From positions 39,756,048 through 39,820,047 of the forward strand of contig JANAVB010015600.1 in NCBI GenBank assembly GCA_029216955.1: 64,000 nucleotides of DNA, given 5' to 3'. This document shows positions 23,501-36,302 of the stretch, piece after piece (the stretch's first letter is position 1; each line of letters begins with the position of its first letter). Below the pieces are notes generated by a model, which was not told where the DNA came from, ran no database searches, and was given only the letters and a program-made list of their open reading frames with translations. Position numbers and translations under genes: made by a program. Source of the DNA: Iris pallida. Taxonomy: Eukaryota > Streptophyta > Magnoliopsida > Asparagales > Iridaceae.

Positions 23501-23614
23501 GTACTTGTGTTGTTGTGAATACCTGCAATGGAACAGCTTACTGCCGCCGTCTCACCACGGCGCAGGCTGGGCATGATCCGACTAGACCCATTAACTTAGG
23601 ATCGGGTCGTGACA
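20522..23614 (+). repeat. B1 3' LTR
   Basis: Same length class and features as the 5' LTR. The GC island lies at about 21106-21740 and the 24-base triplet at 21637-21707. Only scattered base substitutions distinguish the two copies. Confidence 0.93.
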
Positions 23615-23619
23615 CCCAA

Positions 23620-23984
23620 TGTCGCTGGCGATCTTGGGCAACTCGAAGATGGTCCCGGACTCTTCTGACTACTTCAACTGTCTGGGCAATCATTTCTGGA
23701 CCGAGCATCTGCCTCTCTCCAACATCATCCCATGCTAATGGGGATCTGCACTTCCTGCCATACAGAGCTTCGAACGGAGCTATCTGAATACTGGCCTGGT
23801 AACTATTGTTGTACGAGAACTCCACCAGATGCAGGTAATCTTCCTACGAACCACCGAAGTCAAGGGTACAAGACCTCAACATATCTTCAAGAGTCTGGAT
23901 TGTGCGCTCTGACTGGCCATCTGTCCGCAGATGATATACTGAAATGAACTGGAGACGAGTCCCCAAACTCTCTTGCAGGCTACG
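23620..23984 (-). pseudogene. A2 integrase middle fragment, between B1 and B2
   Basis: The minus-strand frame holds TDGQSERTIQTLEDMLR (third catalytic residue), a TAG at 23844-23846 where A1 has TGG, then EFSYNNSYQASIQ and FEALYGRKCRSP. Bounded by the CTACG duplication of B2 on the right and CCCAA of B1 on the left. Confidence 0.88.
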
Positions 23985-26859
23985 TGTCACGACCCGATCC
24001 CAATTTAATGGGTCGAACCGGACCATGCCCAGCCTGCACCGTGGTGAGACGGCGGCAGTAAGCTGTTCCATTGCAGGTATTCACAACAACACAAGTACAT
24101 TTGCCACATCTGTTCTATTCAGAATTGAAACTTTATTTGATAAAAATATTCAGAGATACAACTGGAAGGGAAATGCTGAAAATAAAACTACAAACTCTAA
24201 ATAAAAGAAAGATGCAGGAAAGGGAAACTATCTAAGCATCAGGTTCAGCAGTCCCAGTATCAGCGTCCTCCAGAGACGGCTCCGGTACCGTCGCAGGGTA
24301 GAGGACCGGATCATAGTAGCTATTATAGTATAGCTCGTCATCCTCAGTGTTATCTAAAATGTTGTCTCCAGTCAGGAGGGAGCAAAGTACAATTCATGCC
24401 AATTAAACAGTTAAATAAGAAATAGAATCATGCAGTTCTAAACAGTTTTAAAACAGGTTTGTTATAGTAGAAATCAGTGATTTGAATAGGTAATGACATA
24501 TGACCGGCTTGGGTTTGTTACAGTAATGGATAAGGGATTTTGTTACAGTATGGTCATAATCATTACGCTATTCCCCAATCCCCCGCTATTCCCCAGTCCC
24601 CAGTAGTTACAGTAGTTACAGTACAGTACTCTCGGTGAGAGTTTCGTGTTTGAGTCGTGGTTTAGACATGCAGTAAAACGATTAAGTAAATAACTGTAAA
24701 CTAACACAAACTATACTTGCCTCAGGAAAATGACTGGAGAGATGAGTTGGTACCGAGGAGGAACGTCAGGTGTATCTTTGAGTTCCTACAGTTGAGAACT
24801 CGACTTAGAACCTTGAATAACCAGGCTAAGTGTGCTAGTTGCAATCTCTAGTAGTCATGTCCTAGTCGGGTTTTAAGTTGTATTAAACTACAGCTAACGA
24901 TTACGTCGCAACTACGTGCGTTGATTAAGCCGGTTAATTGGATTATTTGGAAATAACACAAGAATCAATTTAACTTTTGGAAAACTTTGCGTTTTCGTAA
25001 TATATATATAAAAATACAGTTTTCTTTTAGTGATAAACCGTGAACTAGTTATTTAATAATATTTTATCCATTTTAAATAAATTCTTGATTAATCATAAAA
25101 TTACGCTCTAACTACGATTTATACGTCAAAAACAGAAACCACCCAAGTTCACATCCACCCAGAAAATAAAATGGAAATCTACGCTACACAATACAAGGGC
25201 ACAGCTAAACATCCTAGAGTGGGCTTATGCCCTGTACAATTATTTTTTTACATCAAATAAGAGAAAAATGATTTAATTAAATAATTAAAGTGCAGGAATT
25301 TAAATATCTAATAATAAATAACCTAATATTAATTAAAATAATTAAAAGAAAGCTAAGAGTCTCAGACTCGGTCCATTCCTCAAAATTCGGCTAATACCAC
25401 AACGTCCGGTCGGACCGATGCGTTTGCATTTTGCCGGGGCCCACAGACCGGTACGGTCGTCGCCCGAAAATCAGTTTAAAAATTCATTTTCGAAAGCCAG
25501 TTTTGAAATCAATATAAGTATAGTTTTGTAAAAATTTGGGCAGCACTTCCTCTATTTCGGGACAAACCCAAAACTGGGAAATGCGCCACGGAAAACCTGC
25601 AAATATTTCCAACCCAAAATAATCCACAGAATATATCCACCAAAATAATCCCAAGCCACAGAAAATAATTCCAACTCCACCGAATAATTCTCGAAAAGTC
25701 CGGGAATCTCGTAATCCAACTAAATCACACCAAAGCAACACAGGAAAATAATCTAACGCAGCTAAACGATAATATACGCAGCTAACTGGATTCCTAAGAG
25801 GGAACCGGGGGACCGATCTATCATCATCGACTCTACGGGGGACGAACTACTGTGATTATCCAAAAATTACCAGATTCTGTTGGCGGGGAGCCGCGGGAAA
25901 AATCTCGGGAAAAATCCAAAACGACGTTCGGACAGCAGGAACTCCACGAATCCGAACAGCAGAGCTTCGCGGATCCGGACAGCAGGAGCTTCGCGACAAC
26001 GGGGTCGGCCACGCACAGAAAGGCGCGGGAGAGGGTCTGGCCGGAGGGGATCTCGCGGCGGCGGGGGAGCCGCGCGCTGGAGGAGGCAGCGGCCGCGGGA
26101 GAGGGGCCACGGAGCTCGGGGAGCCGCGCGCAGGGTCGCGCGGAGGCGGCAGCACGCCGGAAGGGCGCGGCCACGGGGAGGTCGGCGCGGGGCAACGGCG
26201 CCTCGGGGCGCTGGGAAGAGGCGGCGGGGTCGCGCTGGTCGGGGGAGTCCGCCGGGGGCGCGGGGCGAGGCGCCGTCGAGCTCGGGTGGCCGGAGATGGG
26301 GGTTTAGGGCTCGGGTCTGGGGAAGGGTTTTGAGAATTCTTTTCTCCAAAAGCACAGAGAGAGGGAGAGATAGTTCTGTGAGGGAGGGTGGTTGGCTTTG
26401 TGAGGAAAGAGAGGTTAATTGCTTTCTTCAGTGAGTAGTGATCGTGAGAGGGTGGGTGGTTATTAATAGAAAGTGGTGATGTGAACGTGTGGTAAAGAAT
26501 AAAAATGAGGGGGGAACAATAGACTGGTTTACCAATTCTGTGGGGAAAGGTTGCTGGTCCTACGGGACCAGCTACATTTTTATATATTTTTATATATATT
26601 TTTTTATATAATTCTTTGATTATTAAACCAATCAGAAATTAGAAAGGAAAGGAAAAGAGATTGTGTTCAGGCTCAGGCCTGGGTCTGGGCTCGGACTCGG
26701 GTCTGGGTCTAAAAATCAAAAAGCCAAGTTATAATAATTTTGAAATTACCTTTCACCCAAAAATAATTAATAATTATAATAATAGTATTAATAATAATAA
26801 TTTTGAAATATTGAGGAAACATTATTATATAAATATATTTACAAACAATGGGTTTCACA
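23985..26859 (-). repeat. B2 3' LTR
   Basis: On the minus strand runs TGTGAAACCC...GGGTCGTGACA. GC island at about 25840-26330, 24-base triplet at 25922-25994. The T-rich stretch at 26575-26610 varies in length between the two LTRs. Confidence 0.92.
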
Positions 26860-26895
26860 ATCTTCCCTCCTTAGAAAATTTTGTCCTCGAAATTT
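26860..26895 (-). promoter_or_regulatory. B2 conserved 3' motif and polypurine tract
   Basis: The minus strand reads TTTCGAGGACAAAATT, then TTCTAAGGAGGGAAGAT, against the LTR. One base of the box differs from the other elements. Confidence 0.78.
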
Positions 26896-27299
26896 AAAGG
26901 GAGGGTAGGAGAATCAAACAGCTACGGGTACTACGCCCGTAACTCAGGTCCAACAATAAGAATTTTCAAGGCAGTCGTGGATGAGACGGTTTAGGGACAA
27001 GTTTTTATTTATGATATTATCCACGCAGAAAAATACAAAAGCGAACCAAAGTACACGAGGTTGATCAGACCATCATGCACCGATCCTGATTAGACAATAT
27101 ATTAGTGGGTGCACCCAATAAAATATCGTCATGAACAAGCTAGATTTAAAGAGATAGCTTGCAAAACTAGGCTAGCTTAGCAGCATTAGTCAAACTTAGG
27201 ACGGGAAAAGAAAAGATAAGGAATAGGAGTTTGAGTGATGGCTCAATTCTGATTTCTTCTCATCTCTGACTAGGCTTGCAACTGGTTTCTCTGGCACTG

Positions 27300-27960
27300 A
27301 AAAGGTTGAGTCCAATCTTCAGCTCTGAATTATCCAATATGTGACTCGGATCCAGAATGTAGCGTCTGAGCTGTGACGTAGAAGACGTTGCACACTCTCA
27401 AGATTAGCTGGTAGAGCTAACTGGTACGCTACTTCCAATTCGTCTTAAACTTCAAATGGCCTGATGTACCAAAAATCCAAGACGCAAAATCTCAATACAT
27501 CTTCAAGCGTCTGGATTGACCTCTCTGATTGCTCGTCCCGCGGTACTCCATGAATCCGGTAGATGTGCTTCTCGTACAATGCTGCCCACTTCTCGGTGAA
27601 CAACTAACCTTGAAGGGAATAAAGTGTGCTGACTTAGTCAGTCGGTCCACTATAATCCAACTGGTGTTCTTCCCTCCTTGGAATCAAGGCAAACCTAACA
27701 CATAGTCCATCGTTATGTGCTCCTACTTCCGGTCCGGAATGCCCAACGACTGTAGAAGCCCTGCGGGTCTCTGTCGACTAGCCTTCACTTGATAACAAAT
27801 AAAACATCTAACCTCAATTCTGAATACATCCTTCTTCATTCCATACTACCCAATAATAGTACACATATCCCAATACGTATTGCTAGGATGTATGGAATAC
27901 TGGTGCGCTTCTTGCATTAGTTCGTTCCTCAGTTCGCCAGATAGTACAAAAAGCCTCGTA
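27300..27960 (-). pseudogene. B2 integrase remnant with the same internal deletion as B1
   Basis: The minus strand contains YRIHGVPRDEQSERS, joining HGVP directly to the ER motif exactly as in B1, so the central catalytic Asp region is absent. LEDVLRFCVLDF follows. Stops and phase breaks surround it. Confidence 0.75.
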
Positions 27961-28219
27961 CCATTCTTCAGAGCTCCATTATTGGCGATTTGAGAAACCT
28001 TCAAGTGTTCCTGCCAACACTTGATCTCTAAGTTTGCAAAGTGTCTCGTCTTGAAACTGAGTCTCCTTGACTTTGTCCATCAGACTCGAGCTCATTTGCA
28101 ACTTCATCACCCTGAATCAGCATCCAGCTTTTTCCTTCCATTTCCAGGCAGCATAACCTCCAGTCCAAACTTCTCGATGTCTTCTAGCAAGTGCTGGTCC
28201 TTGGTTAAGAACTTCGCCA

Positions 28220-28700
28220 TCAGTATCGACCAAGTGCATCAGCAACCACAATAGCCTTACCTGAATGGTACTGCAGGTTGTTTTTGAAATCCTTCATCTG
28301 CTTCAACCATCTTCTTAGTCTAACATTCAGCCCTTCCTGAGTGAAGACATATTTCAGACTTTGGTAGTCCGTACATATTTTCACTCCCTTTCTATAAGAA
28401 TCATGCTTCCATAGCTTCAAAGTAAAGATAATTGTAGCAATTCAAATTAGGCGTAGGATGATTCTTCTCATGAGTCTGTAGTTGCCTACATGTGTAAGCG
28501 ATACTTTCCCATGTTGTTGAAGAACGCAATCCAGTCCTTTTCCAGAGGCATTACTGTAAATTGAGAACCCACCGGTTCCTGCGGGTAGCGCAAGGATTGG
28601 TGTAGTGGTAAGTCCCTTCTTCAGCTCCTCAATGCCGACTGGCAAACTTTTCGTTCAGATGAATTCTTCATTCTTCCAAGTGAGCTTCGTCATTGGCTCA
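28220..28700 (-). pseudogene. B2 RNase H remnant
   Basis: The minus strand holds ALPAGTGGFSIYSNASGKGL, the stop after PxLI shared with B1, [18 protein letters not shown] and VVADALGRY. Compared with B1 there is a short extra segment before KLWKHD. Confidence 0.75.
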
Positions 28701-28859
28701 GCAATCTTGATGAAATCCTTCACGAACTTTTGATAGTAGCCGGCCAAGTTCAAAAATCTTTCGAATTGAACTTGGGGTATATCACTCTTTAACAACAGCA
28801 ATCTTCCATCGAAATTTCTTCTCTTGACAAAAAGTCTACCTTGTCAACAATCCACGTTC

Positions 28860-29370
28860 AGATAACTTACCAAAAACTTCTTTTTCCTCAAAGTTTCTAA
28901 AACTTCGTCAGGTGTTCTTCATGCTCTTCTTCAGTCTTCAAATATATCAGAATGTTATCTATGGAGAAGATAAACCGATTCAAATACTCATGAAAAATCT
29001 TTGTTCATGAGATTCATGAACACAGCAGGAGCATTTGTCAGTCTAACGTCCTGACCAAAGAAAACTACCCATACTTGGTGTTCGAACGCTGTCTTGAAAA
29101 TGTCCTCTTTTCTGACTTTGATTTGATGGTGGTCAGGTCTTAAGTCAAGCTTCGAGACACCCTAACTCCACACAAACAGATCAAACAGATCCTCGATCCG
29201 GGCAGAGAGTACTTGTTCTTTAGTGTCTGGTAATCGATGCACATCCGTTGTTCCATCCTTCTTGGGCAAAAACAAGATAGGTACTCCCTAAGGTGAAGTT
29301 CCACTCCGAATAAATCCTAGAGCCTTCATTGATCTGGTCCTTCATCTTCTTGACCACCCTCGGGTTGACT
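28860..29370 (-). pseudogene. B2 reverse transcriptase remnant, SIDN active site
   Basis: Minus-strand pieces match B1 one for one: KKDG, the stop after EDLFDLFVWS (TAG here), [25 protein letters not shown] and the altered catalytic SIDN. Both copies also share the phase break between FHEYL-like and IFSIDN segments. Confidence 0.78.
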
Positions 29371-29699
29371 CCGTAACATCCTTTAGAATTTAGGAAAAGA
29401 GCCGGGGACTAGGTCATGGGTGAATCCTATGTCTAGATCTGGGATAATCCGGGGAGACTATCAGGAAAAATATCTGCCATAAGGGTGTAACAAAAACTTC
29501 TATTCATGTGGAGAATTCCAGCAAAAACTCTTATGATTGATCTAAGGACATCCAAAAAGATGATGCTATACAGCGGTTCTAGGTACTATTCCTCATGGTT
29601 CTGGCTCTTGTATGAGCAGTCTCCAACTGCTTCCTTTTCTATGAACCTCGAGTATGCATCACCCCTCATTGTAAGGGCAGGGTCTGCTGGTTAGGAAGA

Positions 29700-29960
29700 G
29701 GGTCCCTAGGTTGTGGTCTAACAGGTGTTGCTGGGATATGAGCTCTGGTTTGATAGAAAGATAAGGGCAGTCCTTTACCCGATGTTCAGCAGATCCACAT
29801 GCCAAACATTGTCCCAATCTCTTGCGGCAACTAACGGCCTAATGACCAGGCCTCTTGCATTAGTTACAAGCCCATAGCTTCTTACGACAAGGCTGCCGAA
29901 AAGTAGAGTACTTGATGGGACCCAAATATCTTCTAGATTCAGGGGTATCCTTCCTAGGAC
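29700..29960 (-). pseudogene. B2 gag zinc-knuckle remnant
   Basis: Minus-strand counterpart of the B1 gag fragment at 17376-17740, with the two knuckle regions still visible but with substitutions. No long frame survives. Confidence 0.65.
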
Positions 29961-30497
29961 AAAAGTTCTGCTCTAACTTGGTTGGGGATAACTAAGGCTA
30001 CATCATGACGTTCTTCATGTCTTCTCTCGTGATATTCTTCTGTTCCTGCTGGACTTCATCTTGAGCTTTCTGGAACTCCATGATTTCTTGAAATAAAACA
30101 ACCATTTGGAAGATGATTGCTGGTACTGGTGGAGCAACAAAATGAATAATCCACCAGGGAATGCAACTCAGTTGGAGATGAGGTAGGAATCTCCAGTATA
30201 GGGAAAAACTTCACTGGATGCACAATGAGGACGGTCAAACAGCCGCGAGGGAAAAGACCCTGGGCTTGGTTGAGGAGATGGGGTATGATCCGGAGATGAC
30301 ACCTCATCGCCAGCAGGATTTGGTCAATGGTCATTCTCTGGAAGGTTTAGGACGCACACATAAACAAGGTAGCCTACCAGTCTATAATCAAGCAAAAATA
30401 TTTATTTATATATAAATCGGACCTATGTCGTGACAAATCAATGTTCTAGTGTCCTAATTGTTTCTAGATAGGTTTTCCTAAGTTGTTGTTGTTTGTT

Positions 30498-30525
30498 GGA
30501 CCTGCATGGGCCACCACTGAAAACA
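30498..30525 (-). promoter_or_regulatory. B2 leader with the shared 20-base box
   Basis: Minus strand TGTTTTC then AGTGGTGGCCCATGCAGGTC, identical to B1, immediately after the 5' LTR. Confidence 0.6.
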
Positions 30526-33399
30526 TGTCACGACCCGATCCCAATTTAATGGGTCGAACCGGACCATGCCCAGCCTGCACTGTGGTGAGACGGCGGCAGT
30601 AAGCTGTTCCATTGCAGGTATTCACAACAACACAAGTACATTTGCCACAACTGTTCTATTCGGAATTGAAACTTTATTTGATAAAAATATTCAGAGATAC
30701 AACTGGAAGGGAAATGCTGAAAATAAAACTACAAACTCCAAATAAAAGAAAGATGCAGGAAAGGGAAACTATCTAAGCATCAGGTTCAGCAGTCCCAGGA
30801 TCAGCGTCCTCCAGAGACGGCTCCGGTACCGTCGCAGGGTAGAGGACCGGATCATAGTAGCTATTATAGTATAGCTCGTCATCCTCAGTGTTACCTAAAA
30901 TGTTGTCTCCAGTCAGGAGGGAGCAAAGTACAATTCATGCTAATTAAACAGTTAAATAAGAAATAGAATCATGCAGTTCTAAACAGTTTTAAAACAGGTT
31001 TGTTACAGTAGAAATCAGTGATTTGAATAGGTAATGACATATGACCGGCTTGGGTTTGTTACAGTAATGGATAAGGGATTTTGTTACAGTATGGTCATAA
31101 TCATTACGCTATTCCCCAATCCCCCGCTATTCCCCAGTCCCCAGTAGTTACAGTAGTTACAGTACAGTACTTTCGGTGAGAGTTTCGTGTTTGAGTCGTG
31201 GTTTAGACATGCAGTAAAACGATTAAGTAAATAACTGTAAACTAACACAAACTATACTTGCCTCAGGAAAATGACTGGAGAGATGAGTTGGTACCGAGGA
31301 GGAACGTCAGGTGTATCTTCGAGTTCCTACAGTTGAGAACTCGACTTAGAACCTTGAATAACCAGGCTAAGTGTGCTAGTTGCAATCTCTAGTAGTCATG
31401 TCCTAGTCGGGTTTTAAGTTGTATTAAACTACAGCTAACGATTACGTCGCAACTACGTGCGTTGATTAAGCCGGTTAATTGGATTATTTGGAAATAACAC
31501 AAGAATCAATTTAACTTTTGGAAAACTTTGCGTTTTCGTAATATATATATAAAAATACAGTTTTCTTTTAGTGATAAACCGTGAACTAGTTATTTAATAA
31601 TATTTTATCCATTTTAAATAAATTCTTGATTAATCATAAAATTACGCTCTAACTACGATTTATACGTCAAAAACAGAAACCACCCAAGTTCACATCCACC
31701 CAGAAAATAAAATGGAAATCTACGCTACACAATACAAGGGCACAGCTAAACATCCTAGAGTGGGCTTATGCCCTGTACAATTATTTTTTTACATCAAATA
31801 AGAGAAAAATGATTTAATTAAATAATTAAAGTGCAGGAATTTAAATATCTAATAATAAATAACCTAATATTAATTAAAATAATTAAAAGAAAGCTAAGAG
31901 TCTCAGACTCGGTCCATTCCTCAAAATTCGGCTAATACCACAACGTCCGGTCGGACCGGTGCGTTTACATTTCGCCGGGGCCCACAGACCGGTACGGTCG
32001 TCGCCCGAAAATCAGTTTAAAAATTCATTTTCGAAAGCCAGTTTTGAAATCAATATAAGTATAGTTTTGTAAAAATTTGGGCAGCACTTCCTCTATTTCG
32101 GGACAAACCCAAAACTGGGAAATGCGCCACGGAAAACCTACAAATATTTCCAACCCAAAATAATCCACAGAATATATCCACTAAAATAATCCCAAGCCAC
32201 AGAAAATAATTCCAACTCCACCGAATAATTCCCGAAAAGTCCGGGAATCTCGTAATCCAACTAAATCACACCAAAGCAACACAGGAAAATAATCTAACGC
32301 AGCTAAACGATAATATACGCAGCTAACCGGATTCCTAAGAGGGAACCGGGGGACCGATCTATCATCATCGACTCTACGGGGGACGAACTACTGTGATTAT
32401 CCAGAAATTACCAGATTCCGTTGGCGGGGAGCCGCGGGAAAAATCTCGAAAAAAATTCGAAACGACGTTCGGACAGCAGGAACTCCACGAATCCGGACAG
32501 CAGAGCTTCGCGGATCCGGACAGCAGGAGCTTCGCGACAACGGGGTCGGCCACGCGCAGAAAGGCGCGGGAGAGGGTCTGGCCGGAGGGGATCTCGCGGC
32601 GGCGGGGGAGCCGCGCGCTGGAGGAGGCAGCGGCCGCGGGAGAGGGGCCGCGGAGCTCGGGGAGCCGCGCGCAGGGTCGCGCGGAGGCGGCAGTACGCCG
32701 GAAGGGCGCGACCACGGGGAGGTCGGCGCGGGGCAACGGCGCCTCGGGGCGCTGGGAAGAGGCGGCGGGGTCGCGCTGGTCGGGGGAGTCCGCCGGGGGC
32801 GCGGGGCGAGGCACCGTCGAGCTCGGGTGGCCGGAGATGGGGGTTTAGGGCTCGGGTCTGGGGAAGGGTTTTGAGAATTCTTTTCTCCAAAAGCACAGAG
32901 AGAGGGAGAGATAGTTCTGTGAGGGAGGGTGGTTGGCTTTGTGAGGAAAGAGAGGTTAATTGCTTTCTTCAGTGAGTAGTGATCGTGAGAGGGTGGGTGG
33001 TTATTAATAGAAAGTGGTGATGTGAACGTGTGGTAAAGAATAAAATGAGGGGGGAAAGAATAGACTGGTTTACCAATTCTGTGTGGAAAGGTTGCTGGTC
33101 CTACGGGACCAGCTACATTTTTATATATATTTATATATTTTTTTTATATAATTCTTTGATTATTAAACCAATCATAAATTAGAAAGGAAAGGAAAAGAGA
33201 TTGTGTTCAGGCTCAGGCCTGGGTCTGGGCTCGGACTCGGGTCTGGGTCTAAAAATCAAAAAGCCAAGTTATAATAATTTTGAAATTACTTTTCACCCAA
33301 AAATAATTAATAATTATAATAATAGTATTAATAATAATAATTTTGAAATATTGAGGAAACATTATTATATAAATATATTTACAAACAATGGGTTTCACA
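30526..33399 (-). repeat. B2 5' LTR
   Basis: Same boundaries in sequence as the copy at 23985. GC island about 32380-32870, 24-base triplet 32463-32535. Confidence 0.92.
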
Positions 33400-33403
33400 C
33401 TAC

Positions 33404-34241
33404 GCCAAAAGTGTGACGTGAATCTTGAATCCCTGTCCGAGGTAATACTGACCGGCACCCCATGAAGCCTGACAATCTGCCTGAGGTACATCTCTGCTAG
33501 CTGAGCTGTAGACTGCCCAACTCTGAATGGGAGAAAATGAGCCACCTTCGTGAGCCGGTCAACTATAACCCAAATGGCATCTCGACCAGCTGGGGATCTA
33601 GGCAATCCAGTCACAAAATCCATGGTCACATGCTTCCACTTCCATTCTGGAATCGGCAAGGGCTGAAGAAGTCCAGCGGGCCTATGATGTTCAGCTTTAA
33701 CCTGCTGGCAAACTAAACACCGAGAGACAAATCGGGCTATCTTCCTTTTCATGTCATTCCACCAGAAATGCTGACGAATATCACGGTACATCTTTGTGCT
33801 ACCGGGATGAATTGAATACTGTGAACTGTGAGCTTCTGTCATGACCTCTTGTCTGATATCTCCACTGGGTACACAAAGATGAGTGCCATGTCGAAGTATA
33901 CCATCTTCATGAATGCACAACTCTGGTCTTCTTCCTGCCTCACACTCTGCTCTGAGCCGCTGAATCTTGGAATCTGTAGATTGCGCCATCCGGATCCTCT
34001 CAACTATGCTGGACTGAACCTGTAGATCGGCCATCAACGCCAGGTTGGTAGGAAGAACCACTTCAATTCCCATCTTCTGAAGATCTGACAATAACTCTGG
34101 TTGCGCCGTTAGGAAGTAAACTCCGGCTCTCCTGCTCAACGCATCTGCTACAACGTTGGCCTTCCCTGGGTGATACTGTAAATCCACATCGTAGTCCACC
34201 AATAGCTCGAGCCATCTTCTCTGCCGCATATTAAGGTCCTT
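33404..34241 (-). pseudogene. A2 RNase H end and integrase N-terminal half
   Basis: Open minus-strand frame beginning just after the TAG at 34242. It completes RNase H ([15 protein letters not shown]), then encodes the HHCC zinc finger (H in HSSQYSIH, then CLVCQQVK), the first catalytic Asp (MDFVTGLPRS), VIVDRLTKVAHFLP and the second Asp (SDRDSRFTSHFWRS). It is then cut by B2. The last residues before B2 are native; the apparent continuation into the LTR is not. Confidence 0.88.
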
Positions 34242-36302
34242 CTAGGTGAAAACATACTTCAGGCTCTTGTGATCAGTAAATATCTCCACTCTGTCTTCGT
34301 ACAAGTAGTGCCGCCAACGCTTAAGTGCAAACACTACTGCTGCCAGTTCCAAGTCGTGGGTCGGGTAATTCTTCTCATGATCACGAAGTTGACGTGACGC
34401 ATAAGATATTACCTTCCCATGCTGTATCAAGACATACCCCAATCCTCTGCCTGAAGCGTCGCAATAAACTGTGAATCCTCCGGTCCCATCTGGAAGTGTG
34501 AGAATGGGAGCCGTTATCAAACCTCGCTTCAACTTCTCAAATGATTCCTGGCACTCTGCTGTCCAAGCGAACTGCACATCCTTGCAGGTCAACTGGGTCA
34601 TTGGCGTCGAAATCCTAGCAAAATTTGAAATGAATTGCCGGTAGTAGCCAGCTAATCCAAGGAAGCTGCGAACCTCTGCCACTGAACTAGGTACTGGCCA
34701 TGACTCGATAGCCATAATCTTCTGGGGATCCACTTCCACTCCTCCTCGAGTAATGATGTGACCCAAGTACGAAATACGATCGAGCCAGAACTCACATTTA
34801 CTAAACTTGGCGTACAACTGATGCTCTCTAAGCGTCTGAAGGATGATCCTGAGATGCTGCTCATGCTCTGCTTCGCTCTTGCTGTAGACCAGGATATCAT
34901 CTAGGAACACGATCACAAACTGATCCAAGTAGGGCATGAAAATGAGATTCATGAGGTCTATGAATACGGCCGGCGCATTGGTTGCTCCAAAGGGCATAAC
35001 AAGAAACTCCCAATGCCCATACCTCGATCTAAATGCTGTCTTCGGGATATCCTGCTCTCTGACTCTGATCTGGTGGTATCCTGACCGCAAGTCTATCTTC
35101 GAAAACACTGAAGCCCCTCTGAGTTGATCAAACAATTCATCTATCCTCGGGAGAGGGTATCTGTTCTTGATGGTCACTGAGTTCAAGGTACGATAATCTA
35201 CACATAACCTGGACGTACCATCCTTCTTTTTCACAAGAAGCATCGGGGCTCCCCAAGGCGATCCACTTGCACGAATGAATCCCTTGGTCCTTAATTCTTT
35301 AATCATCTTGTACAAAGTCTCCAACTCTGAAGGTGCCATCCTGTAGACTTCCTCTGATACTGGTGCTGTCCCGGGGATCAAGTCTATAGTGAACTCAATC
35401 TCCCGCTCTGGCGGCATTCCTGGGAGCTCCTCTGGAAAGACATCTGGAAACTCTTCAACTATCCGGGGTAACTGTACCGCTGCTACTGCCATCCGCAATA
35501 CTGGAGAAGATGGTTCCACTGCGCCTCTGGAAAATAAAAACTCTGGCTCGCCTGGAATACAAAAGACCACCCTGCCAGCATGGCAGTCTATCCTAGCATA
35601 CTGGTTCCTCAACCAATCCATGCCTAAGACTACATCATAGTCTGCCATAGGGAACTCTATAAATCTAGAGGGGAACTCTCTACTGCTAACTACGATCCGA
35701 CACGAGGAAAACACTCGATCTACTCCCATAAGACCATTACCAGTAAGTATATTGAGCCTCACTGTTAATGACTCGGGCTCCAATCCTATCCGTGTCGCGA
35801 ATCGTGCAGACATGAATGAATGCGATGCACCAGAATCAAATAATACCAATGCTGGAGAGGAGTTGACAAGAATAGTACATGCCACTACCTCACCTGGTGC
35901 AACTTCTTCTTCCATAGCCATCATCATAGCCTGACCTTGTCCTCTAGCTGTGGGTCCCCTCTGCTGGAAACCTCTCTGCCTGTTCTGTACTTGGGCTTGG
36001 GTGTACTGCTGCTGGTTCTGCTGATGAAATGCCTGGGCCTGAGGCAATAAGGGCCTCGGGTACTGCTGCTGCTGCAGAGGTGCTGGTCCCCTAACCGATG
36101 GACTGGTTAGGTTGGAGGAGGACGAACTACCCCTATTCGGGCAGGCTTCTATCTTGTGATCTGCCGCTCCACAAGCCAGGCACAATCCTTGCACCCTACG
36201 ACAATCTGCCACTACATGGCCTGGCTTCCCACAATGAGAACATCCTATTGCGGAAGTCTGCTTCTGTTTCTGCTGCTGCGGGTACGTCGGGGTCGAATGC
36301 TA
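34242..36302 (-). pseudogene. A2 gag end, protease, reverse transcriptase and RNase H
   Basis: A 656-codon open stretch bounded by TAG at 36300-36302 and at 34242-34244. In order: zinc knuckles ([14 protein letters not shown] and [14 protein letters not shown]), a Q-rich linker, aspartic protease ([14 protein letters not shown]), a connection, RT ([42 protein letters not shown], and catalytic FLDD in [12 protein letters not shown]), then RNase H ([27 protein letters not shown]). Catalytic residues look intact. Both stops replace CAG codons that A1 retains, so this is the best-preserved pol in the window. Confidence 0.92.

Larger units (their letters stand above)
13684..23614 (+). mobile_element. 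Retrotransposon B1: non-autonomous Ty3/gypsy with 3.1-kb LTRs
   Basis: LTRs at 13684-16775 and 20522-23614 (TGTGAAACCC...GGGTCGTGACA), target duplication CCCAA at 13679-13683 and 23615-23619, inserted in the A2 integrase. The internal region is only 3.75 kb and encodes eroded gag zinc knuckles, RT, RNase H and integrase with many stops. LTR copies differ at only about 1 percent by eye, so the insertion is younger than A2 although its coding region was already dead (the same lesions occur in B2). Confidence 0.93.
23985..33399 (-). mobile_element. Retrotransposon B2: non-autonomous relative of B1, opposite orientation
   Basis: LTRs at 23985-26859 and 30526-33399, target duplication CTACG at 23980-23984 and 33400-33404, inserted in the A2 integrase core. 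The internal region (26860-30525) is collinear with that of B1 and carries the same lesions. The LTR is about 0.2 kb shorter than that of B1, mainly in the GC island. I counted about 35 differences between its two LTRs by eye, near 1.2 percent. Confidence 0.93.

Noticed and set aside
23178..24204. Frames that appear to join integrase to other sequence at 23538-23825 and 23844-24071
   Set aside because: They run across the A2/B1 and A2/B2 junctions; only the A2 part is integrase, the rest is LTR.
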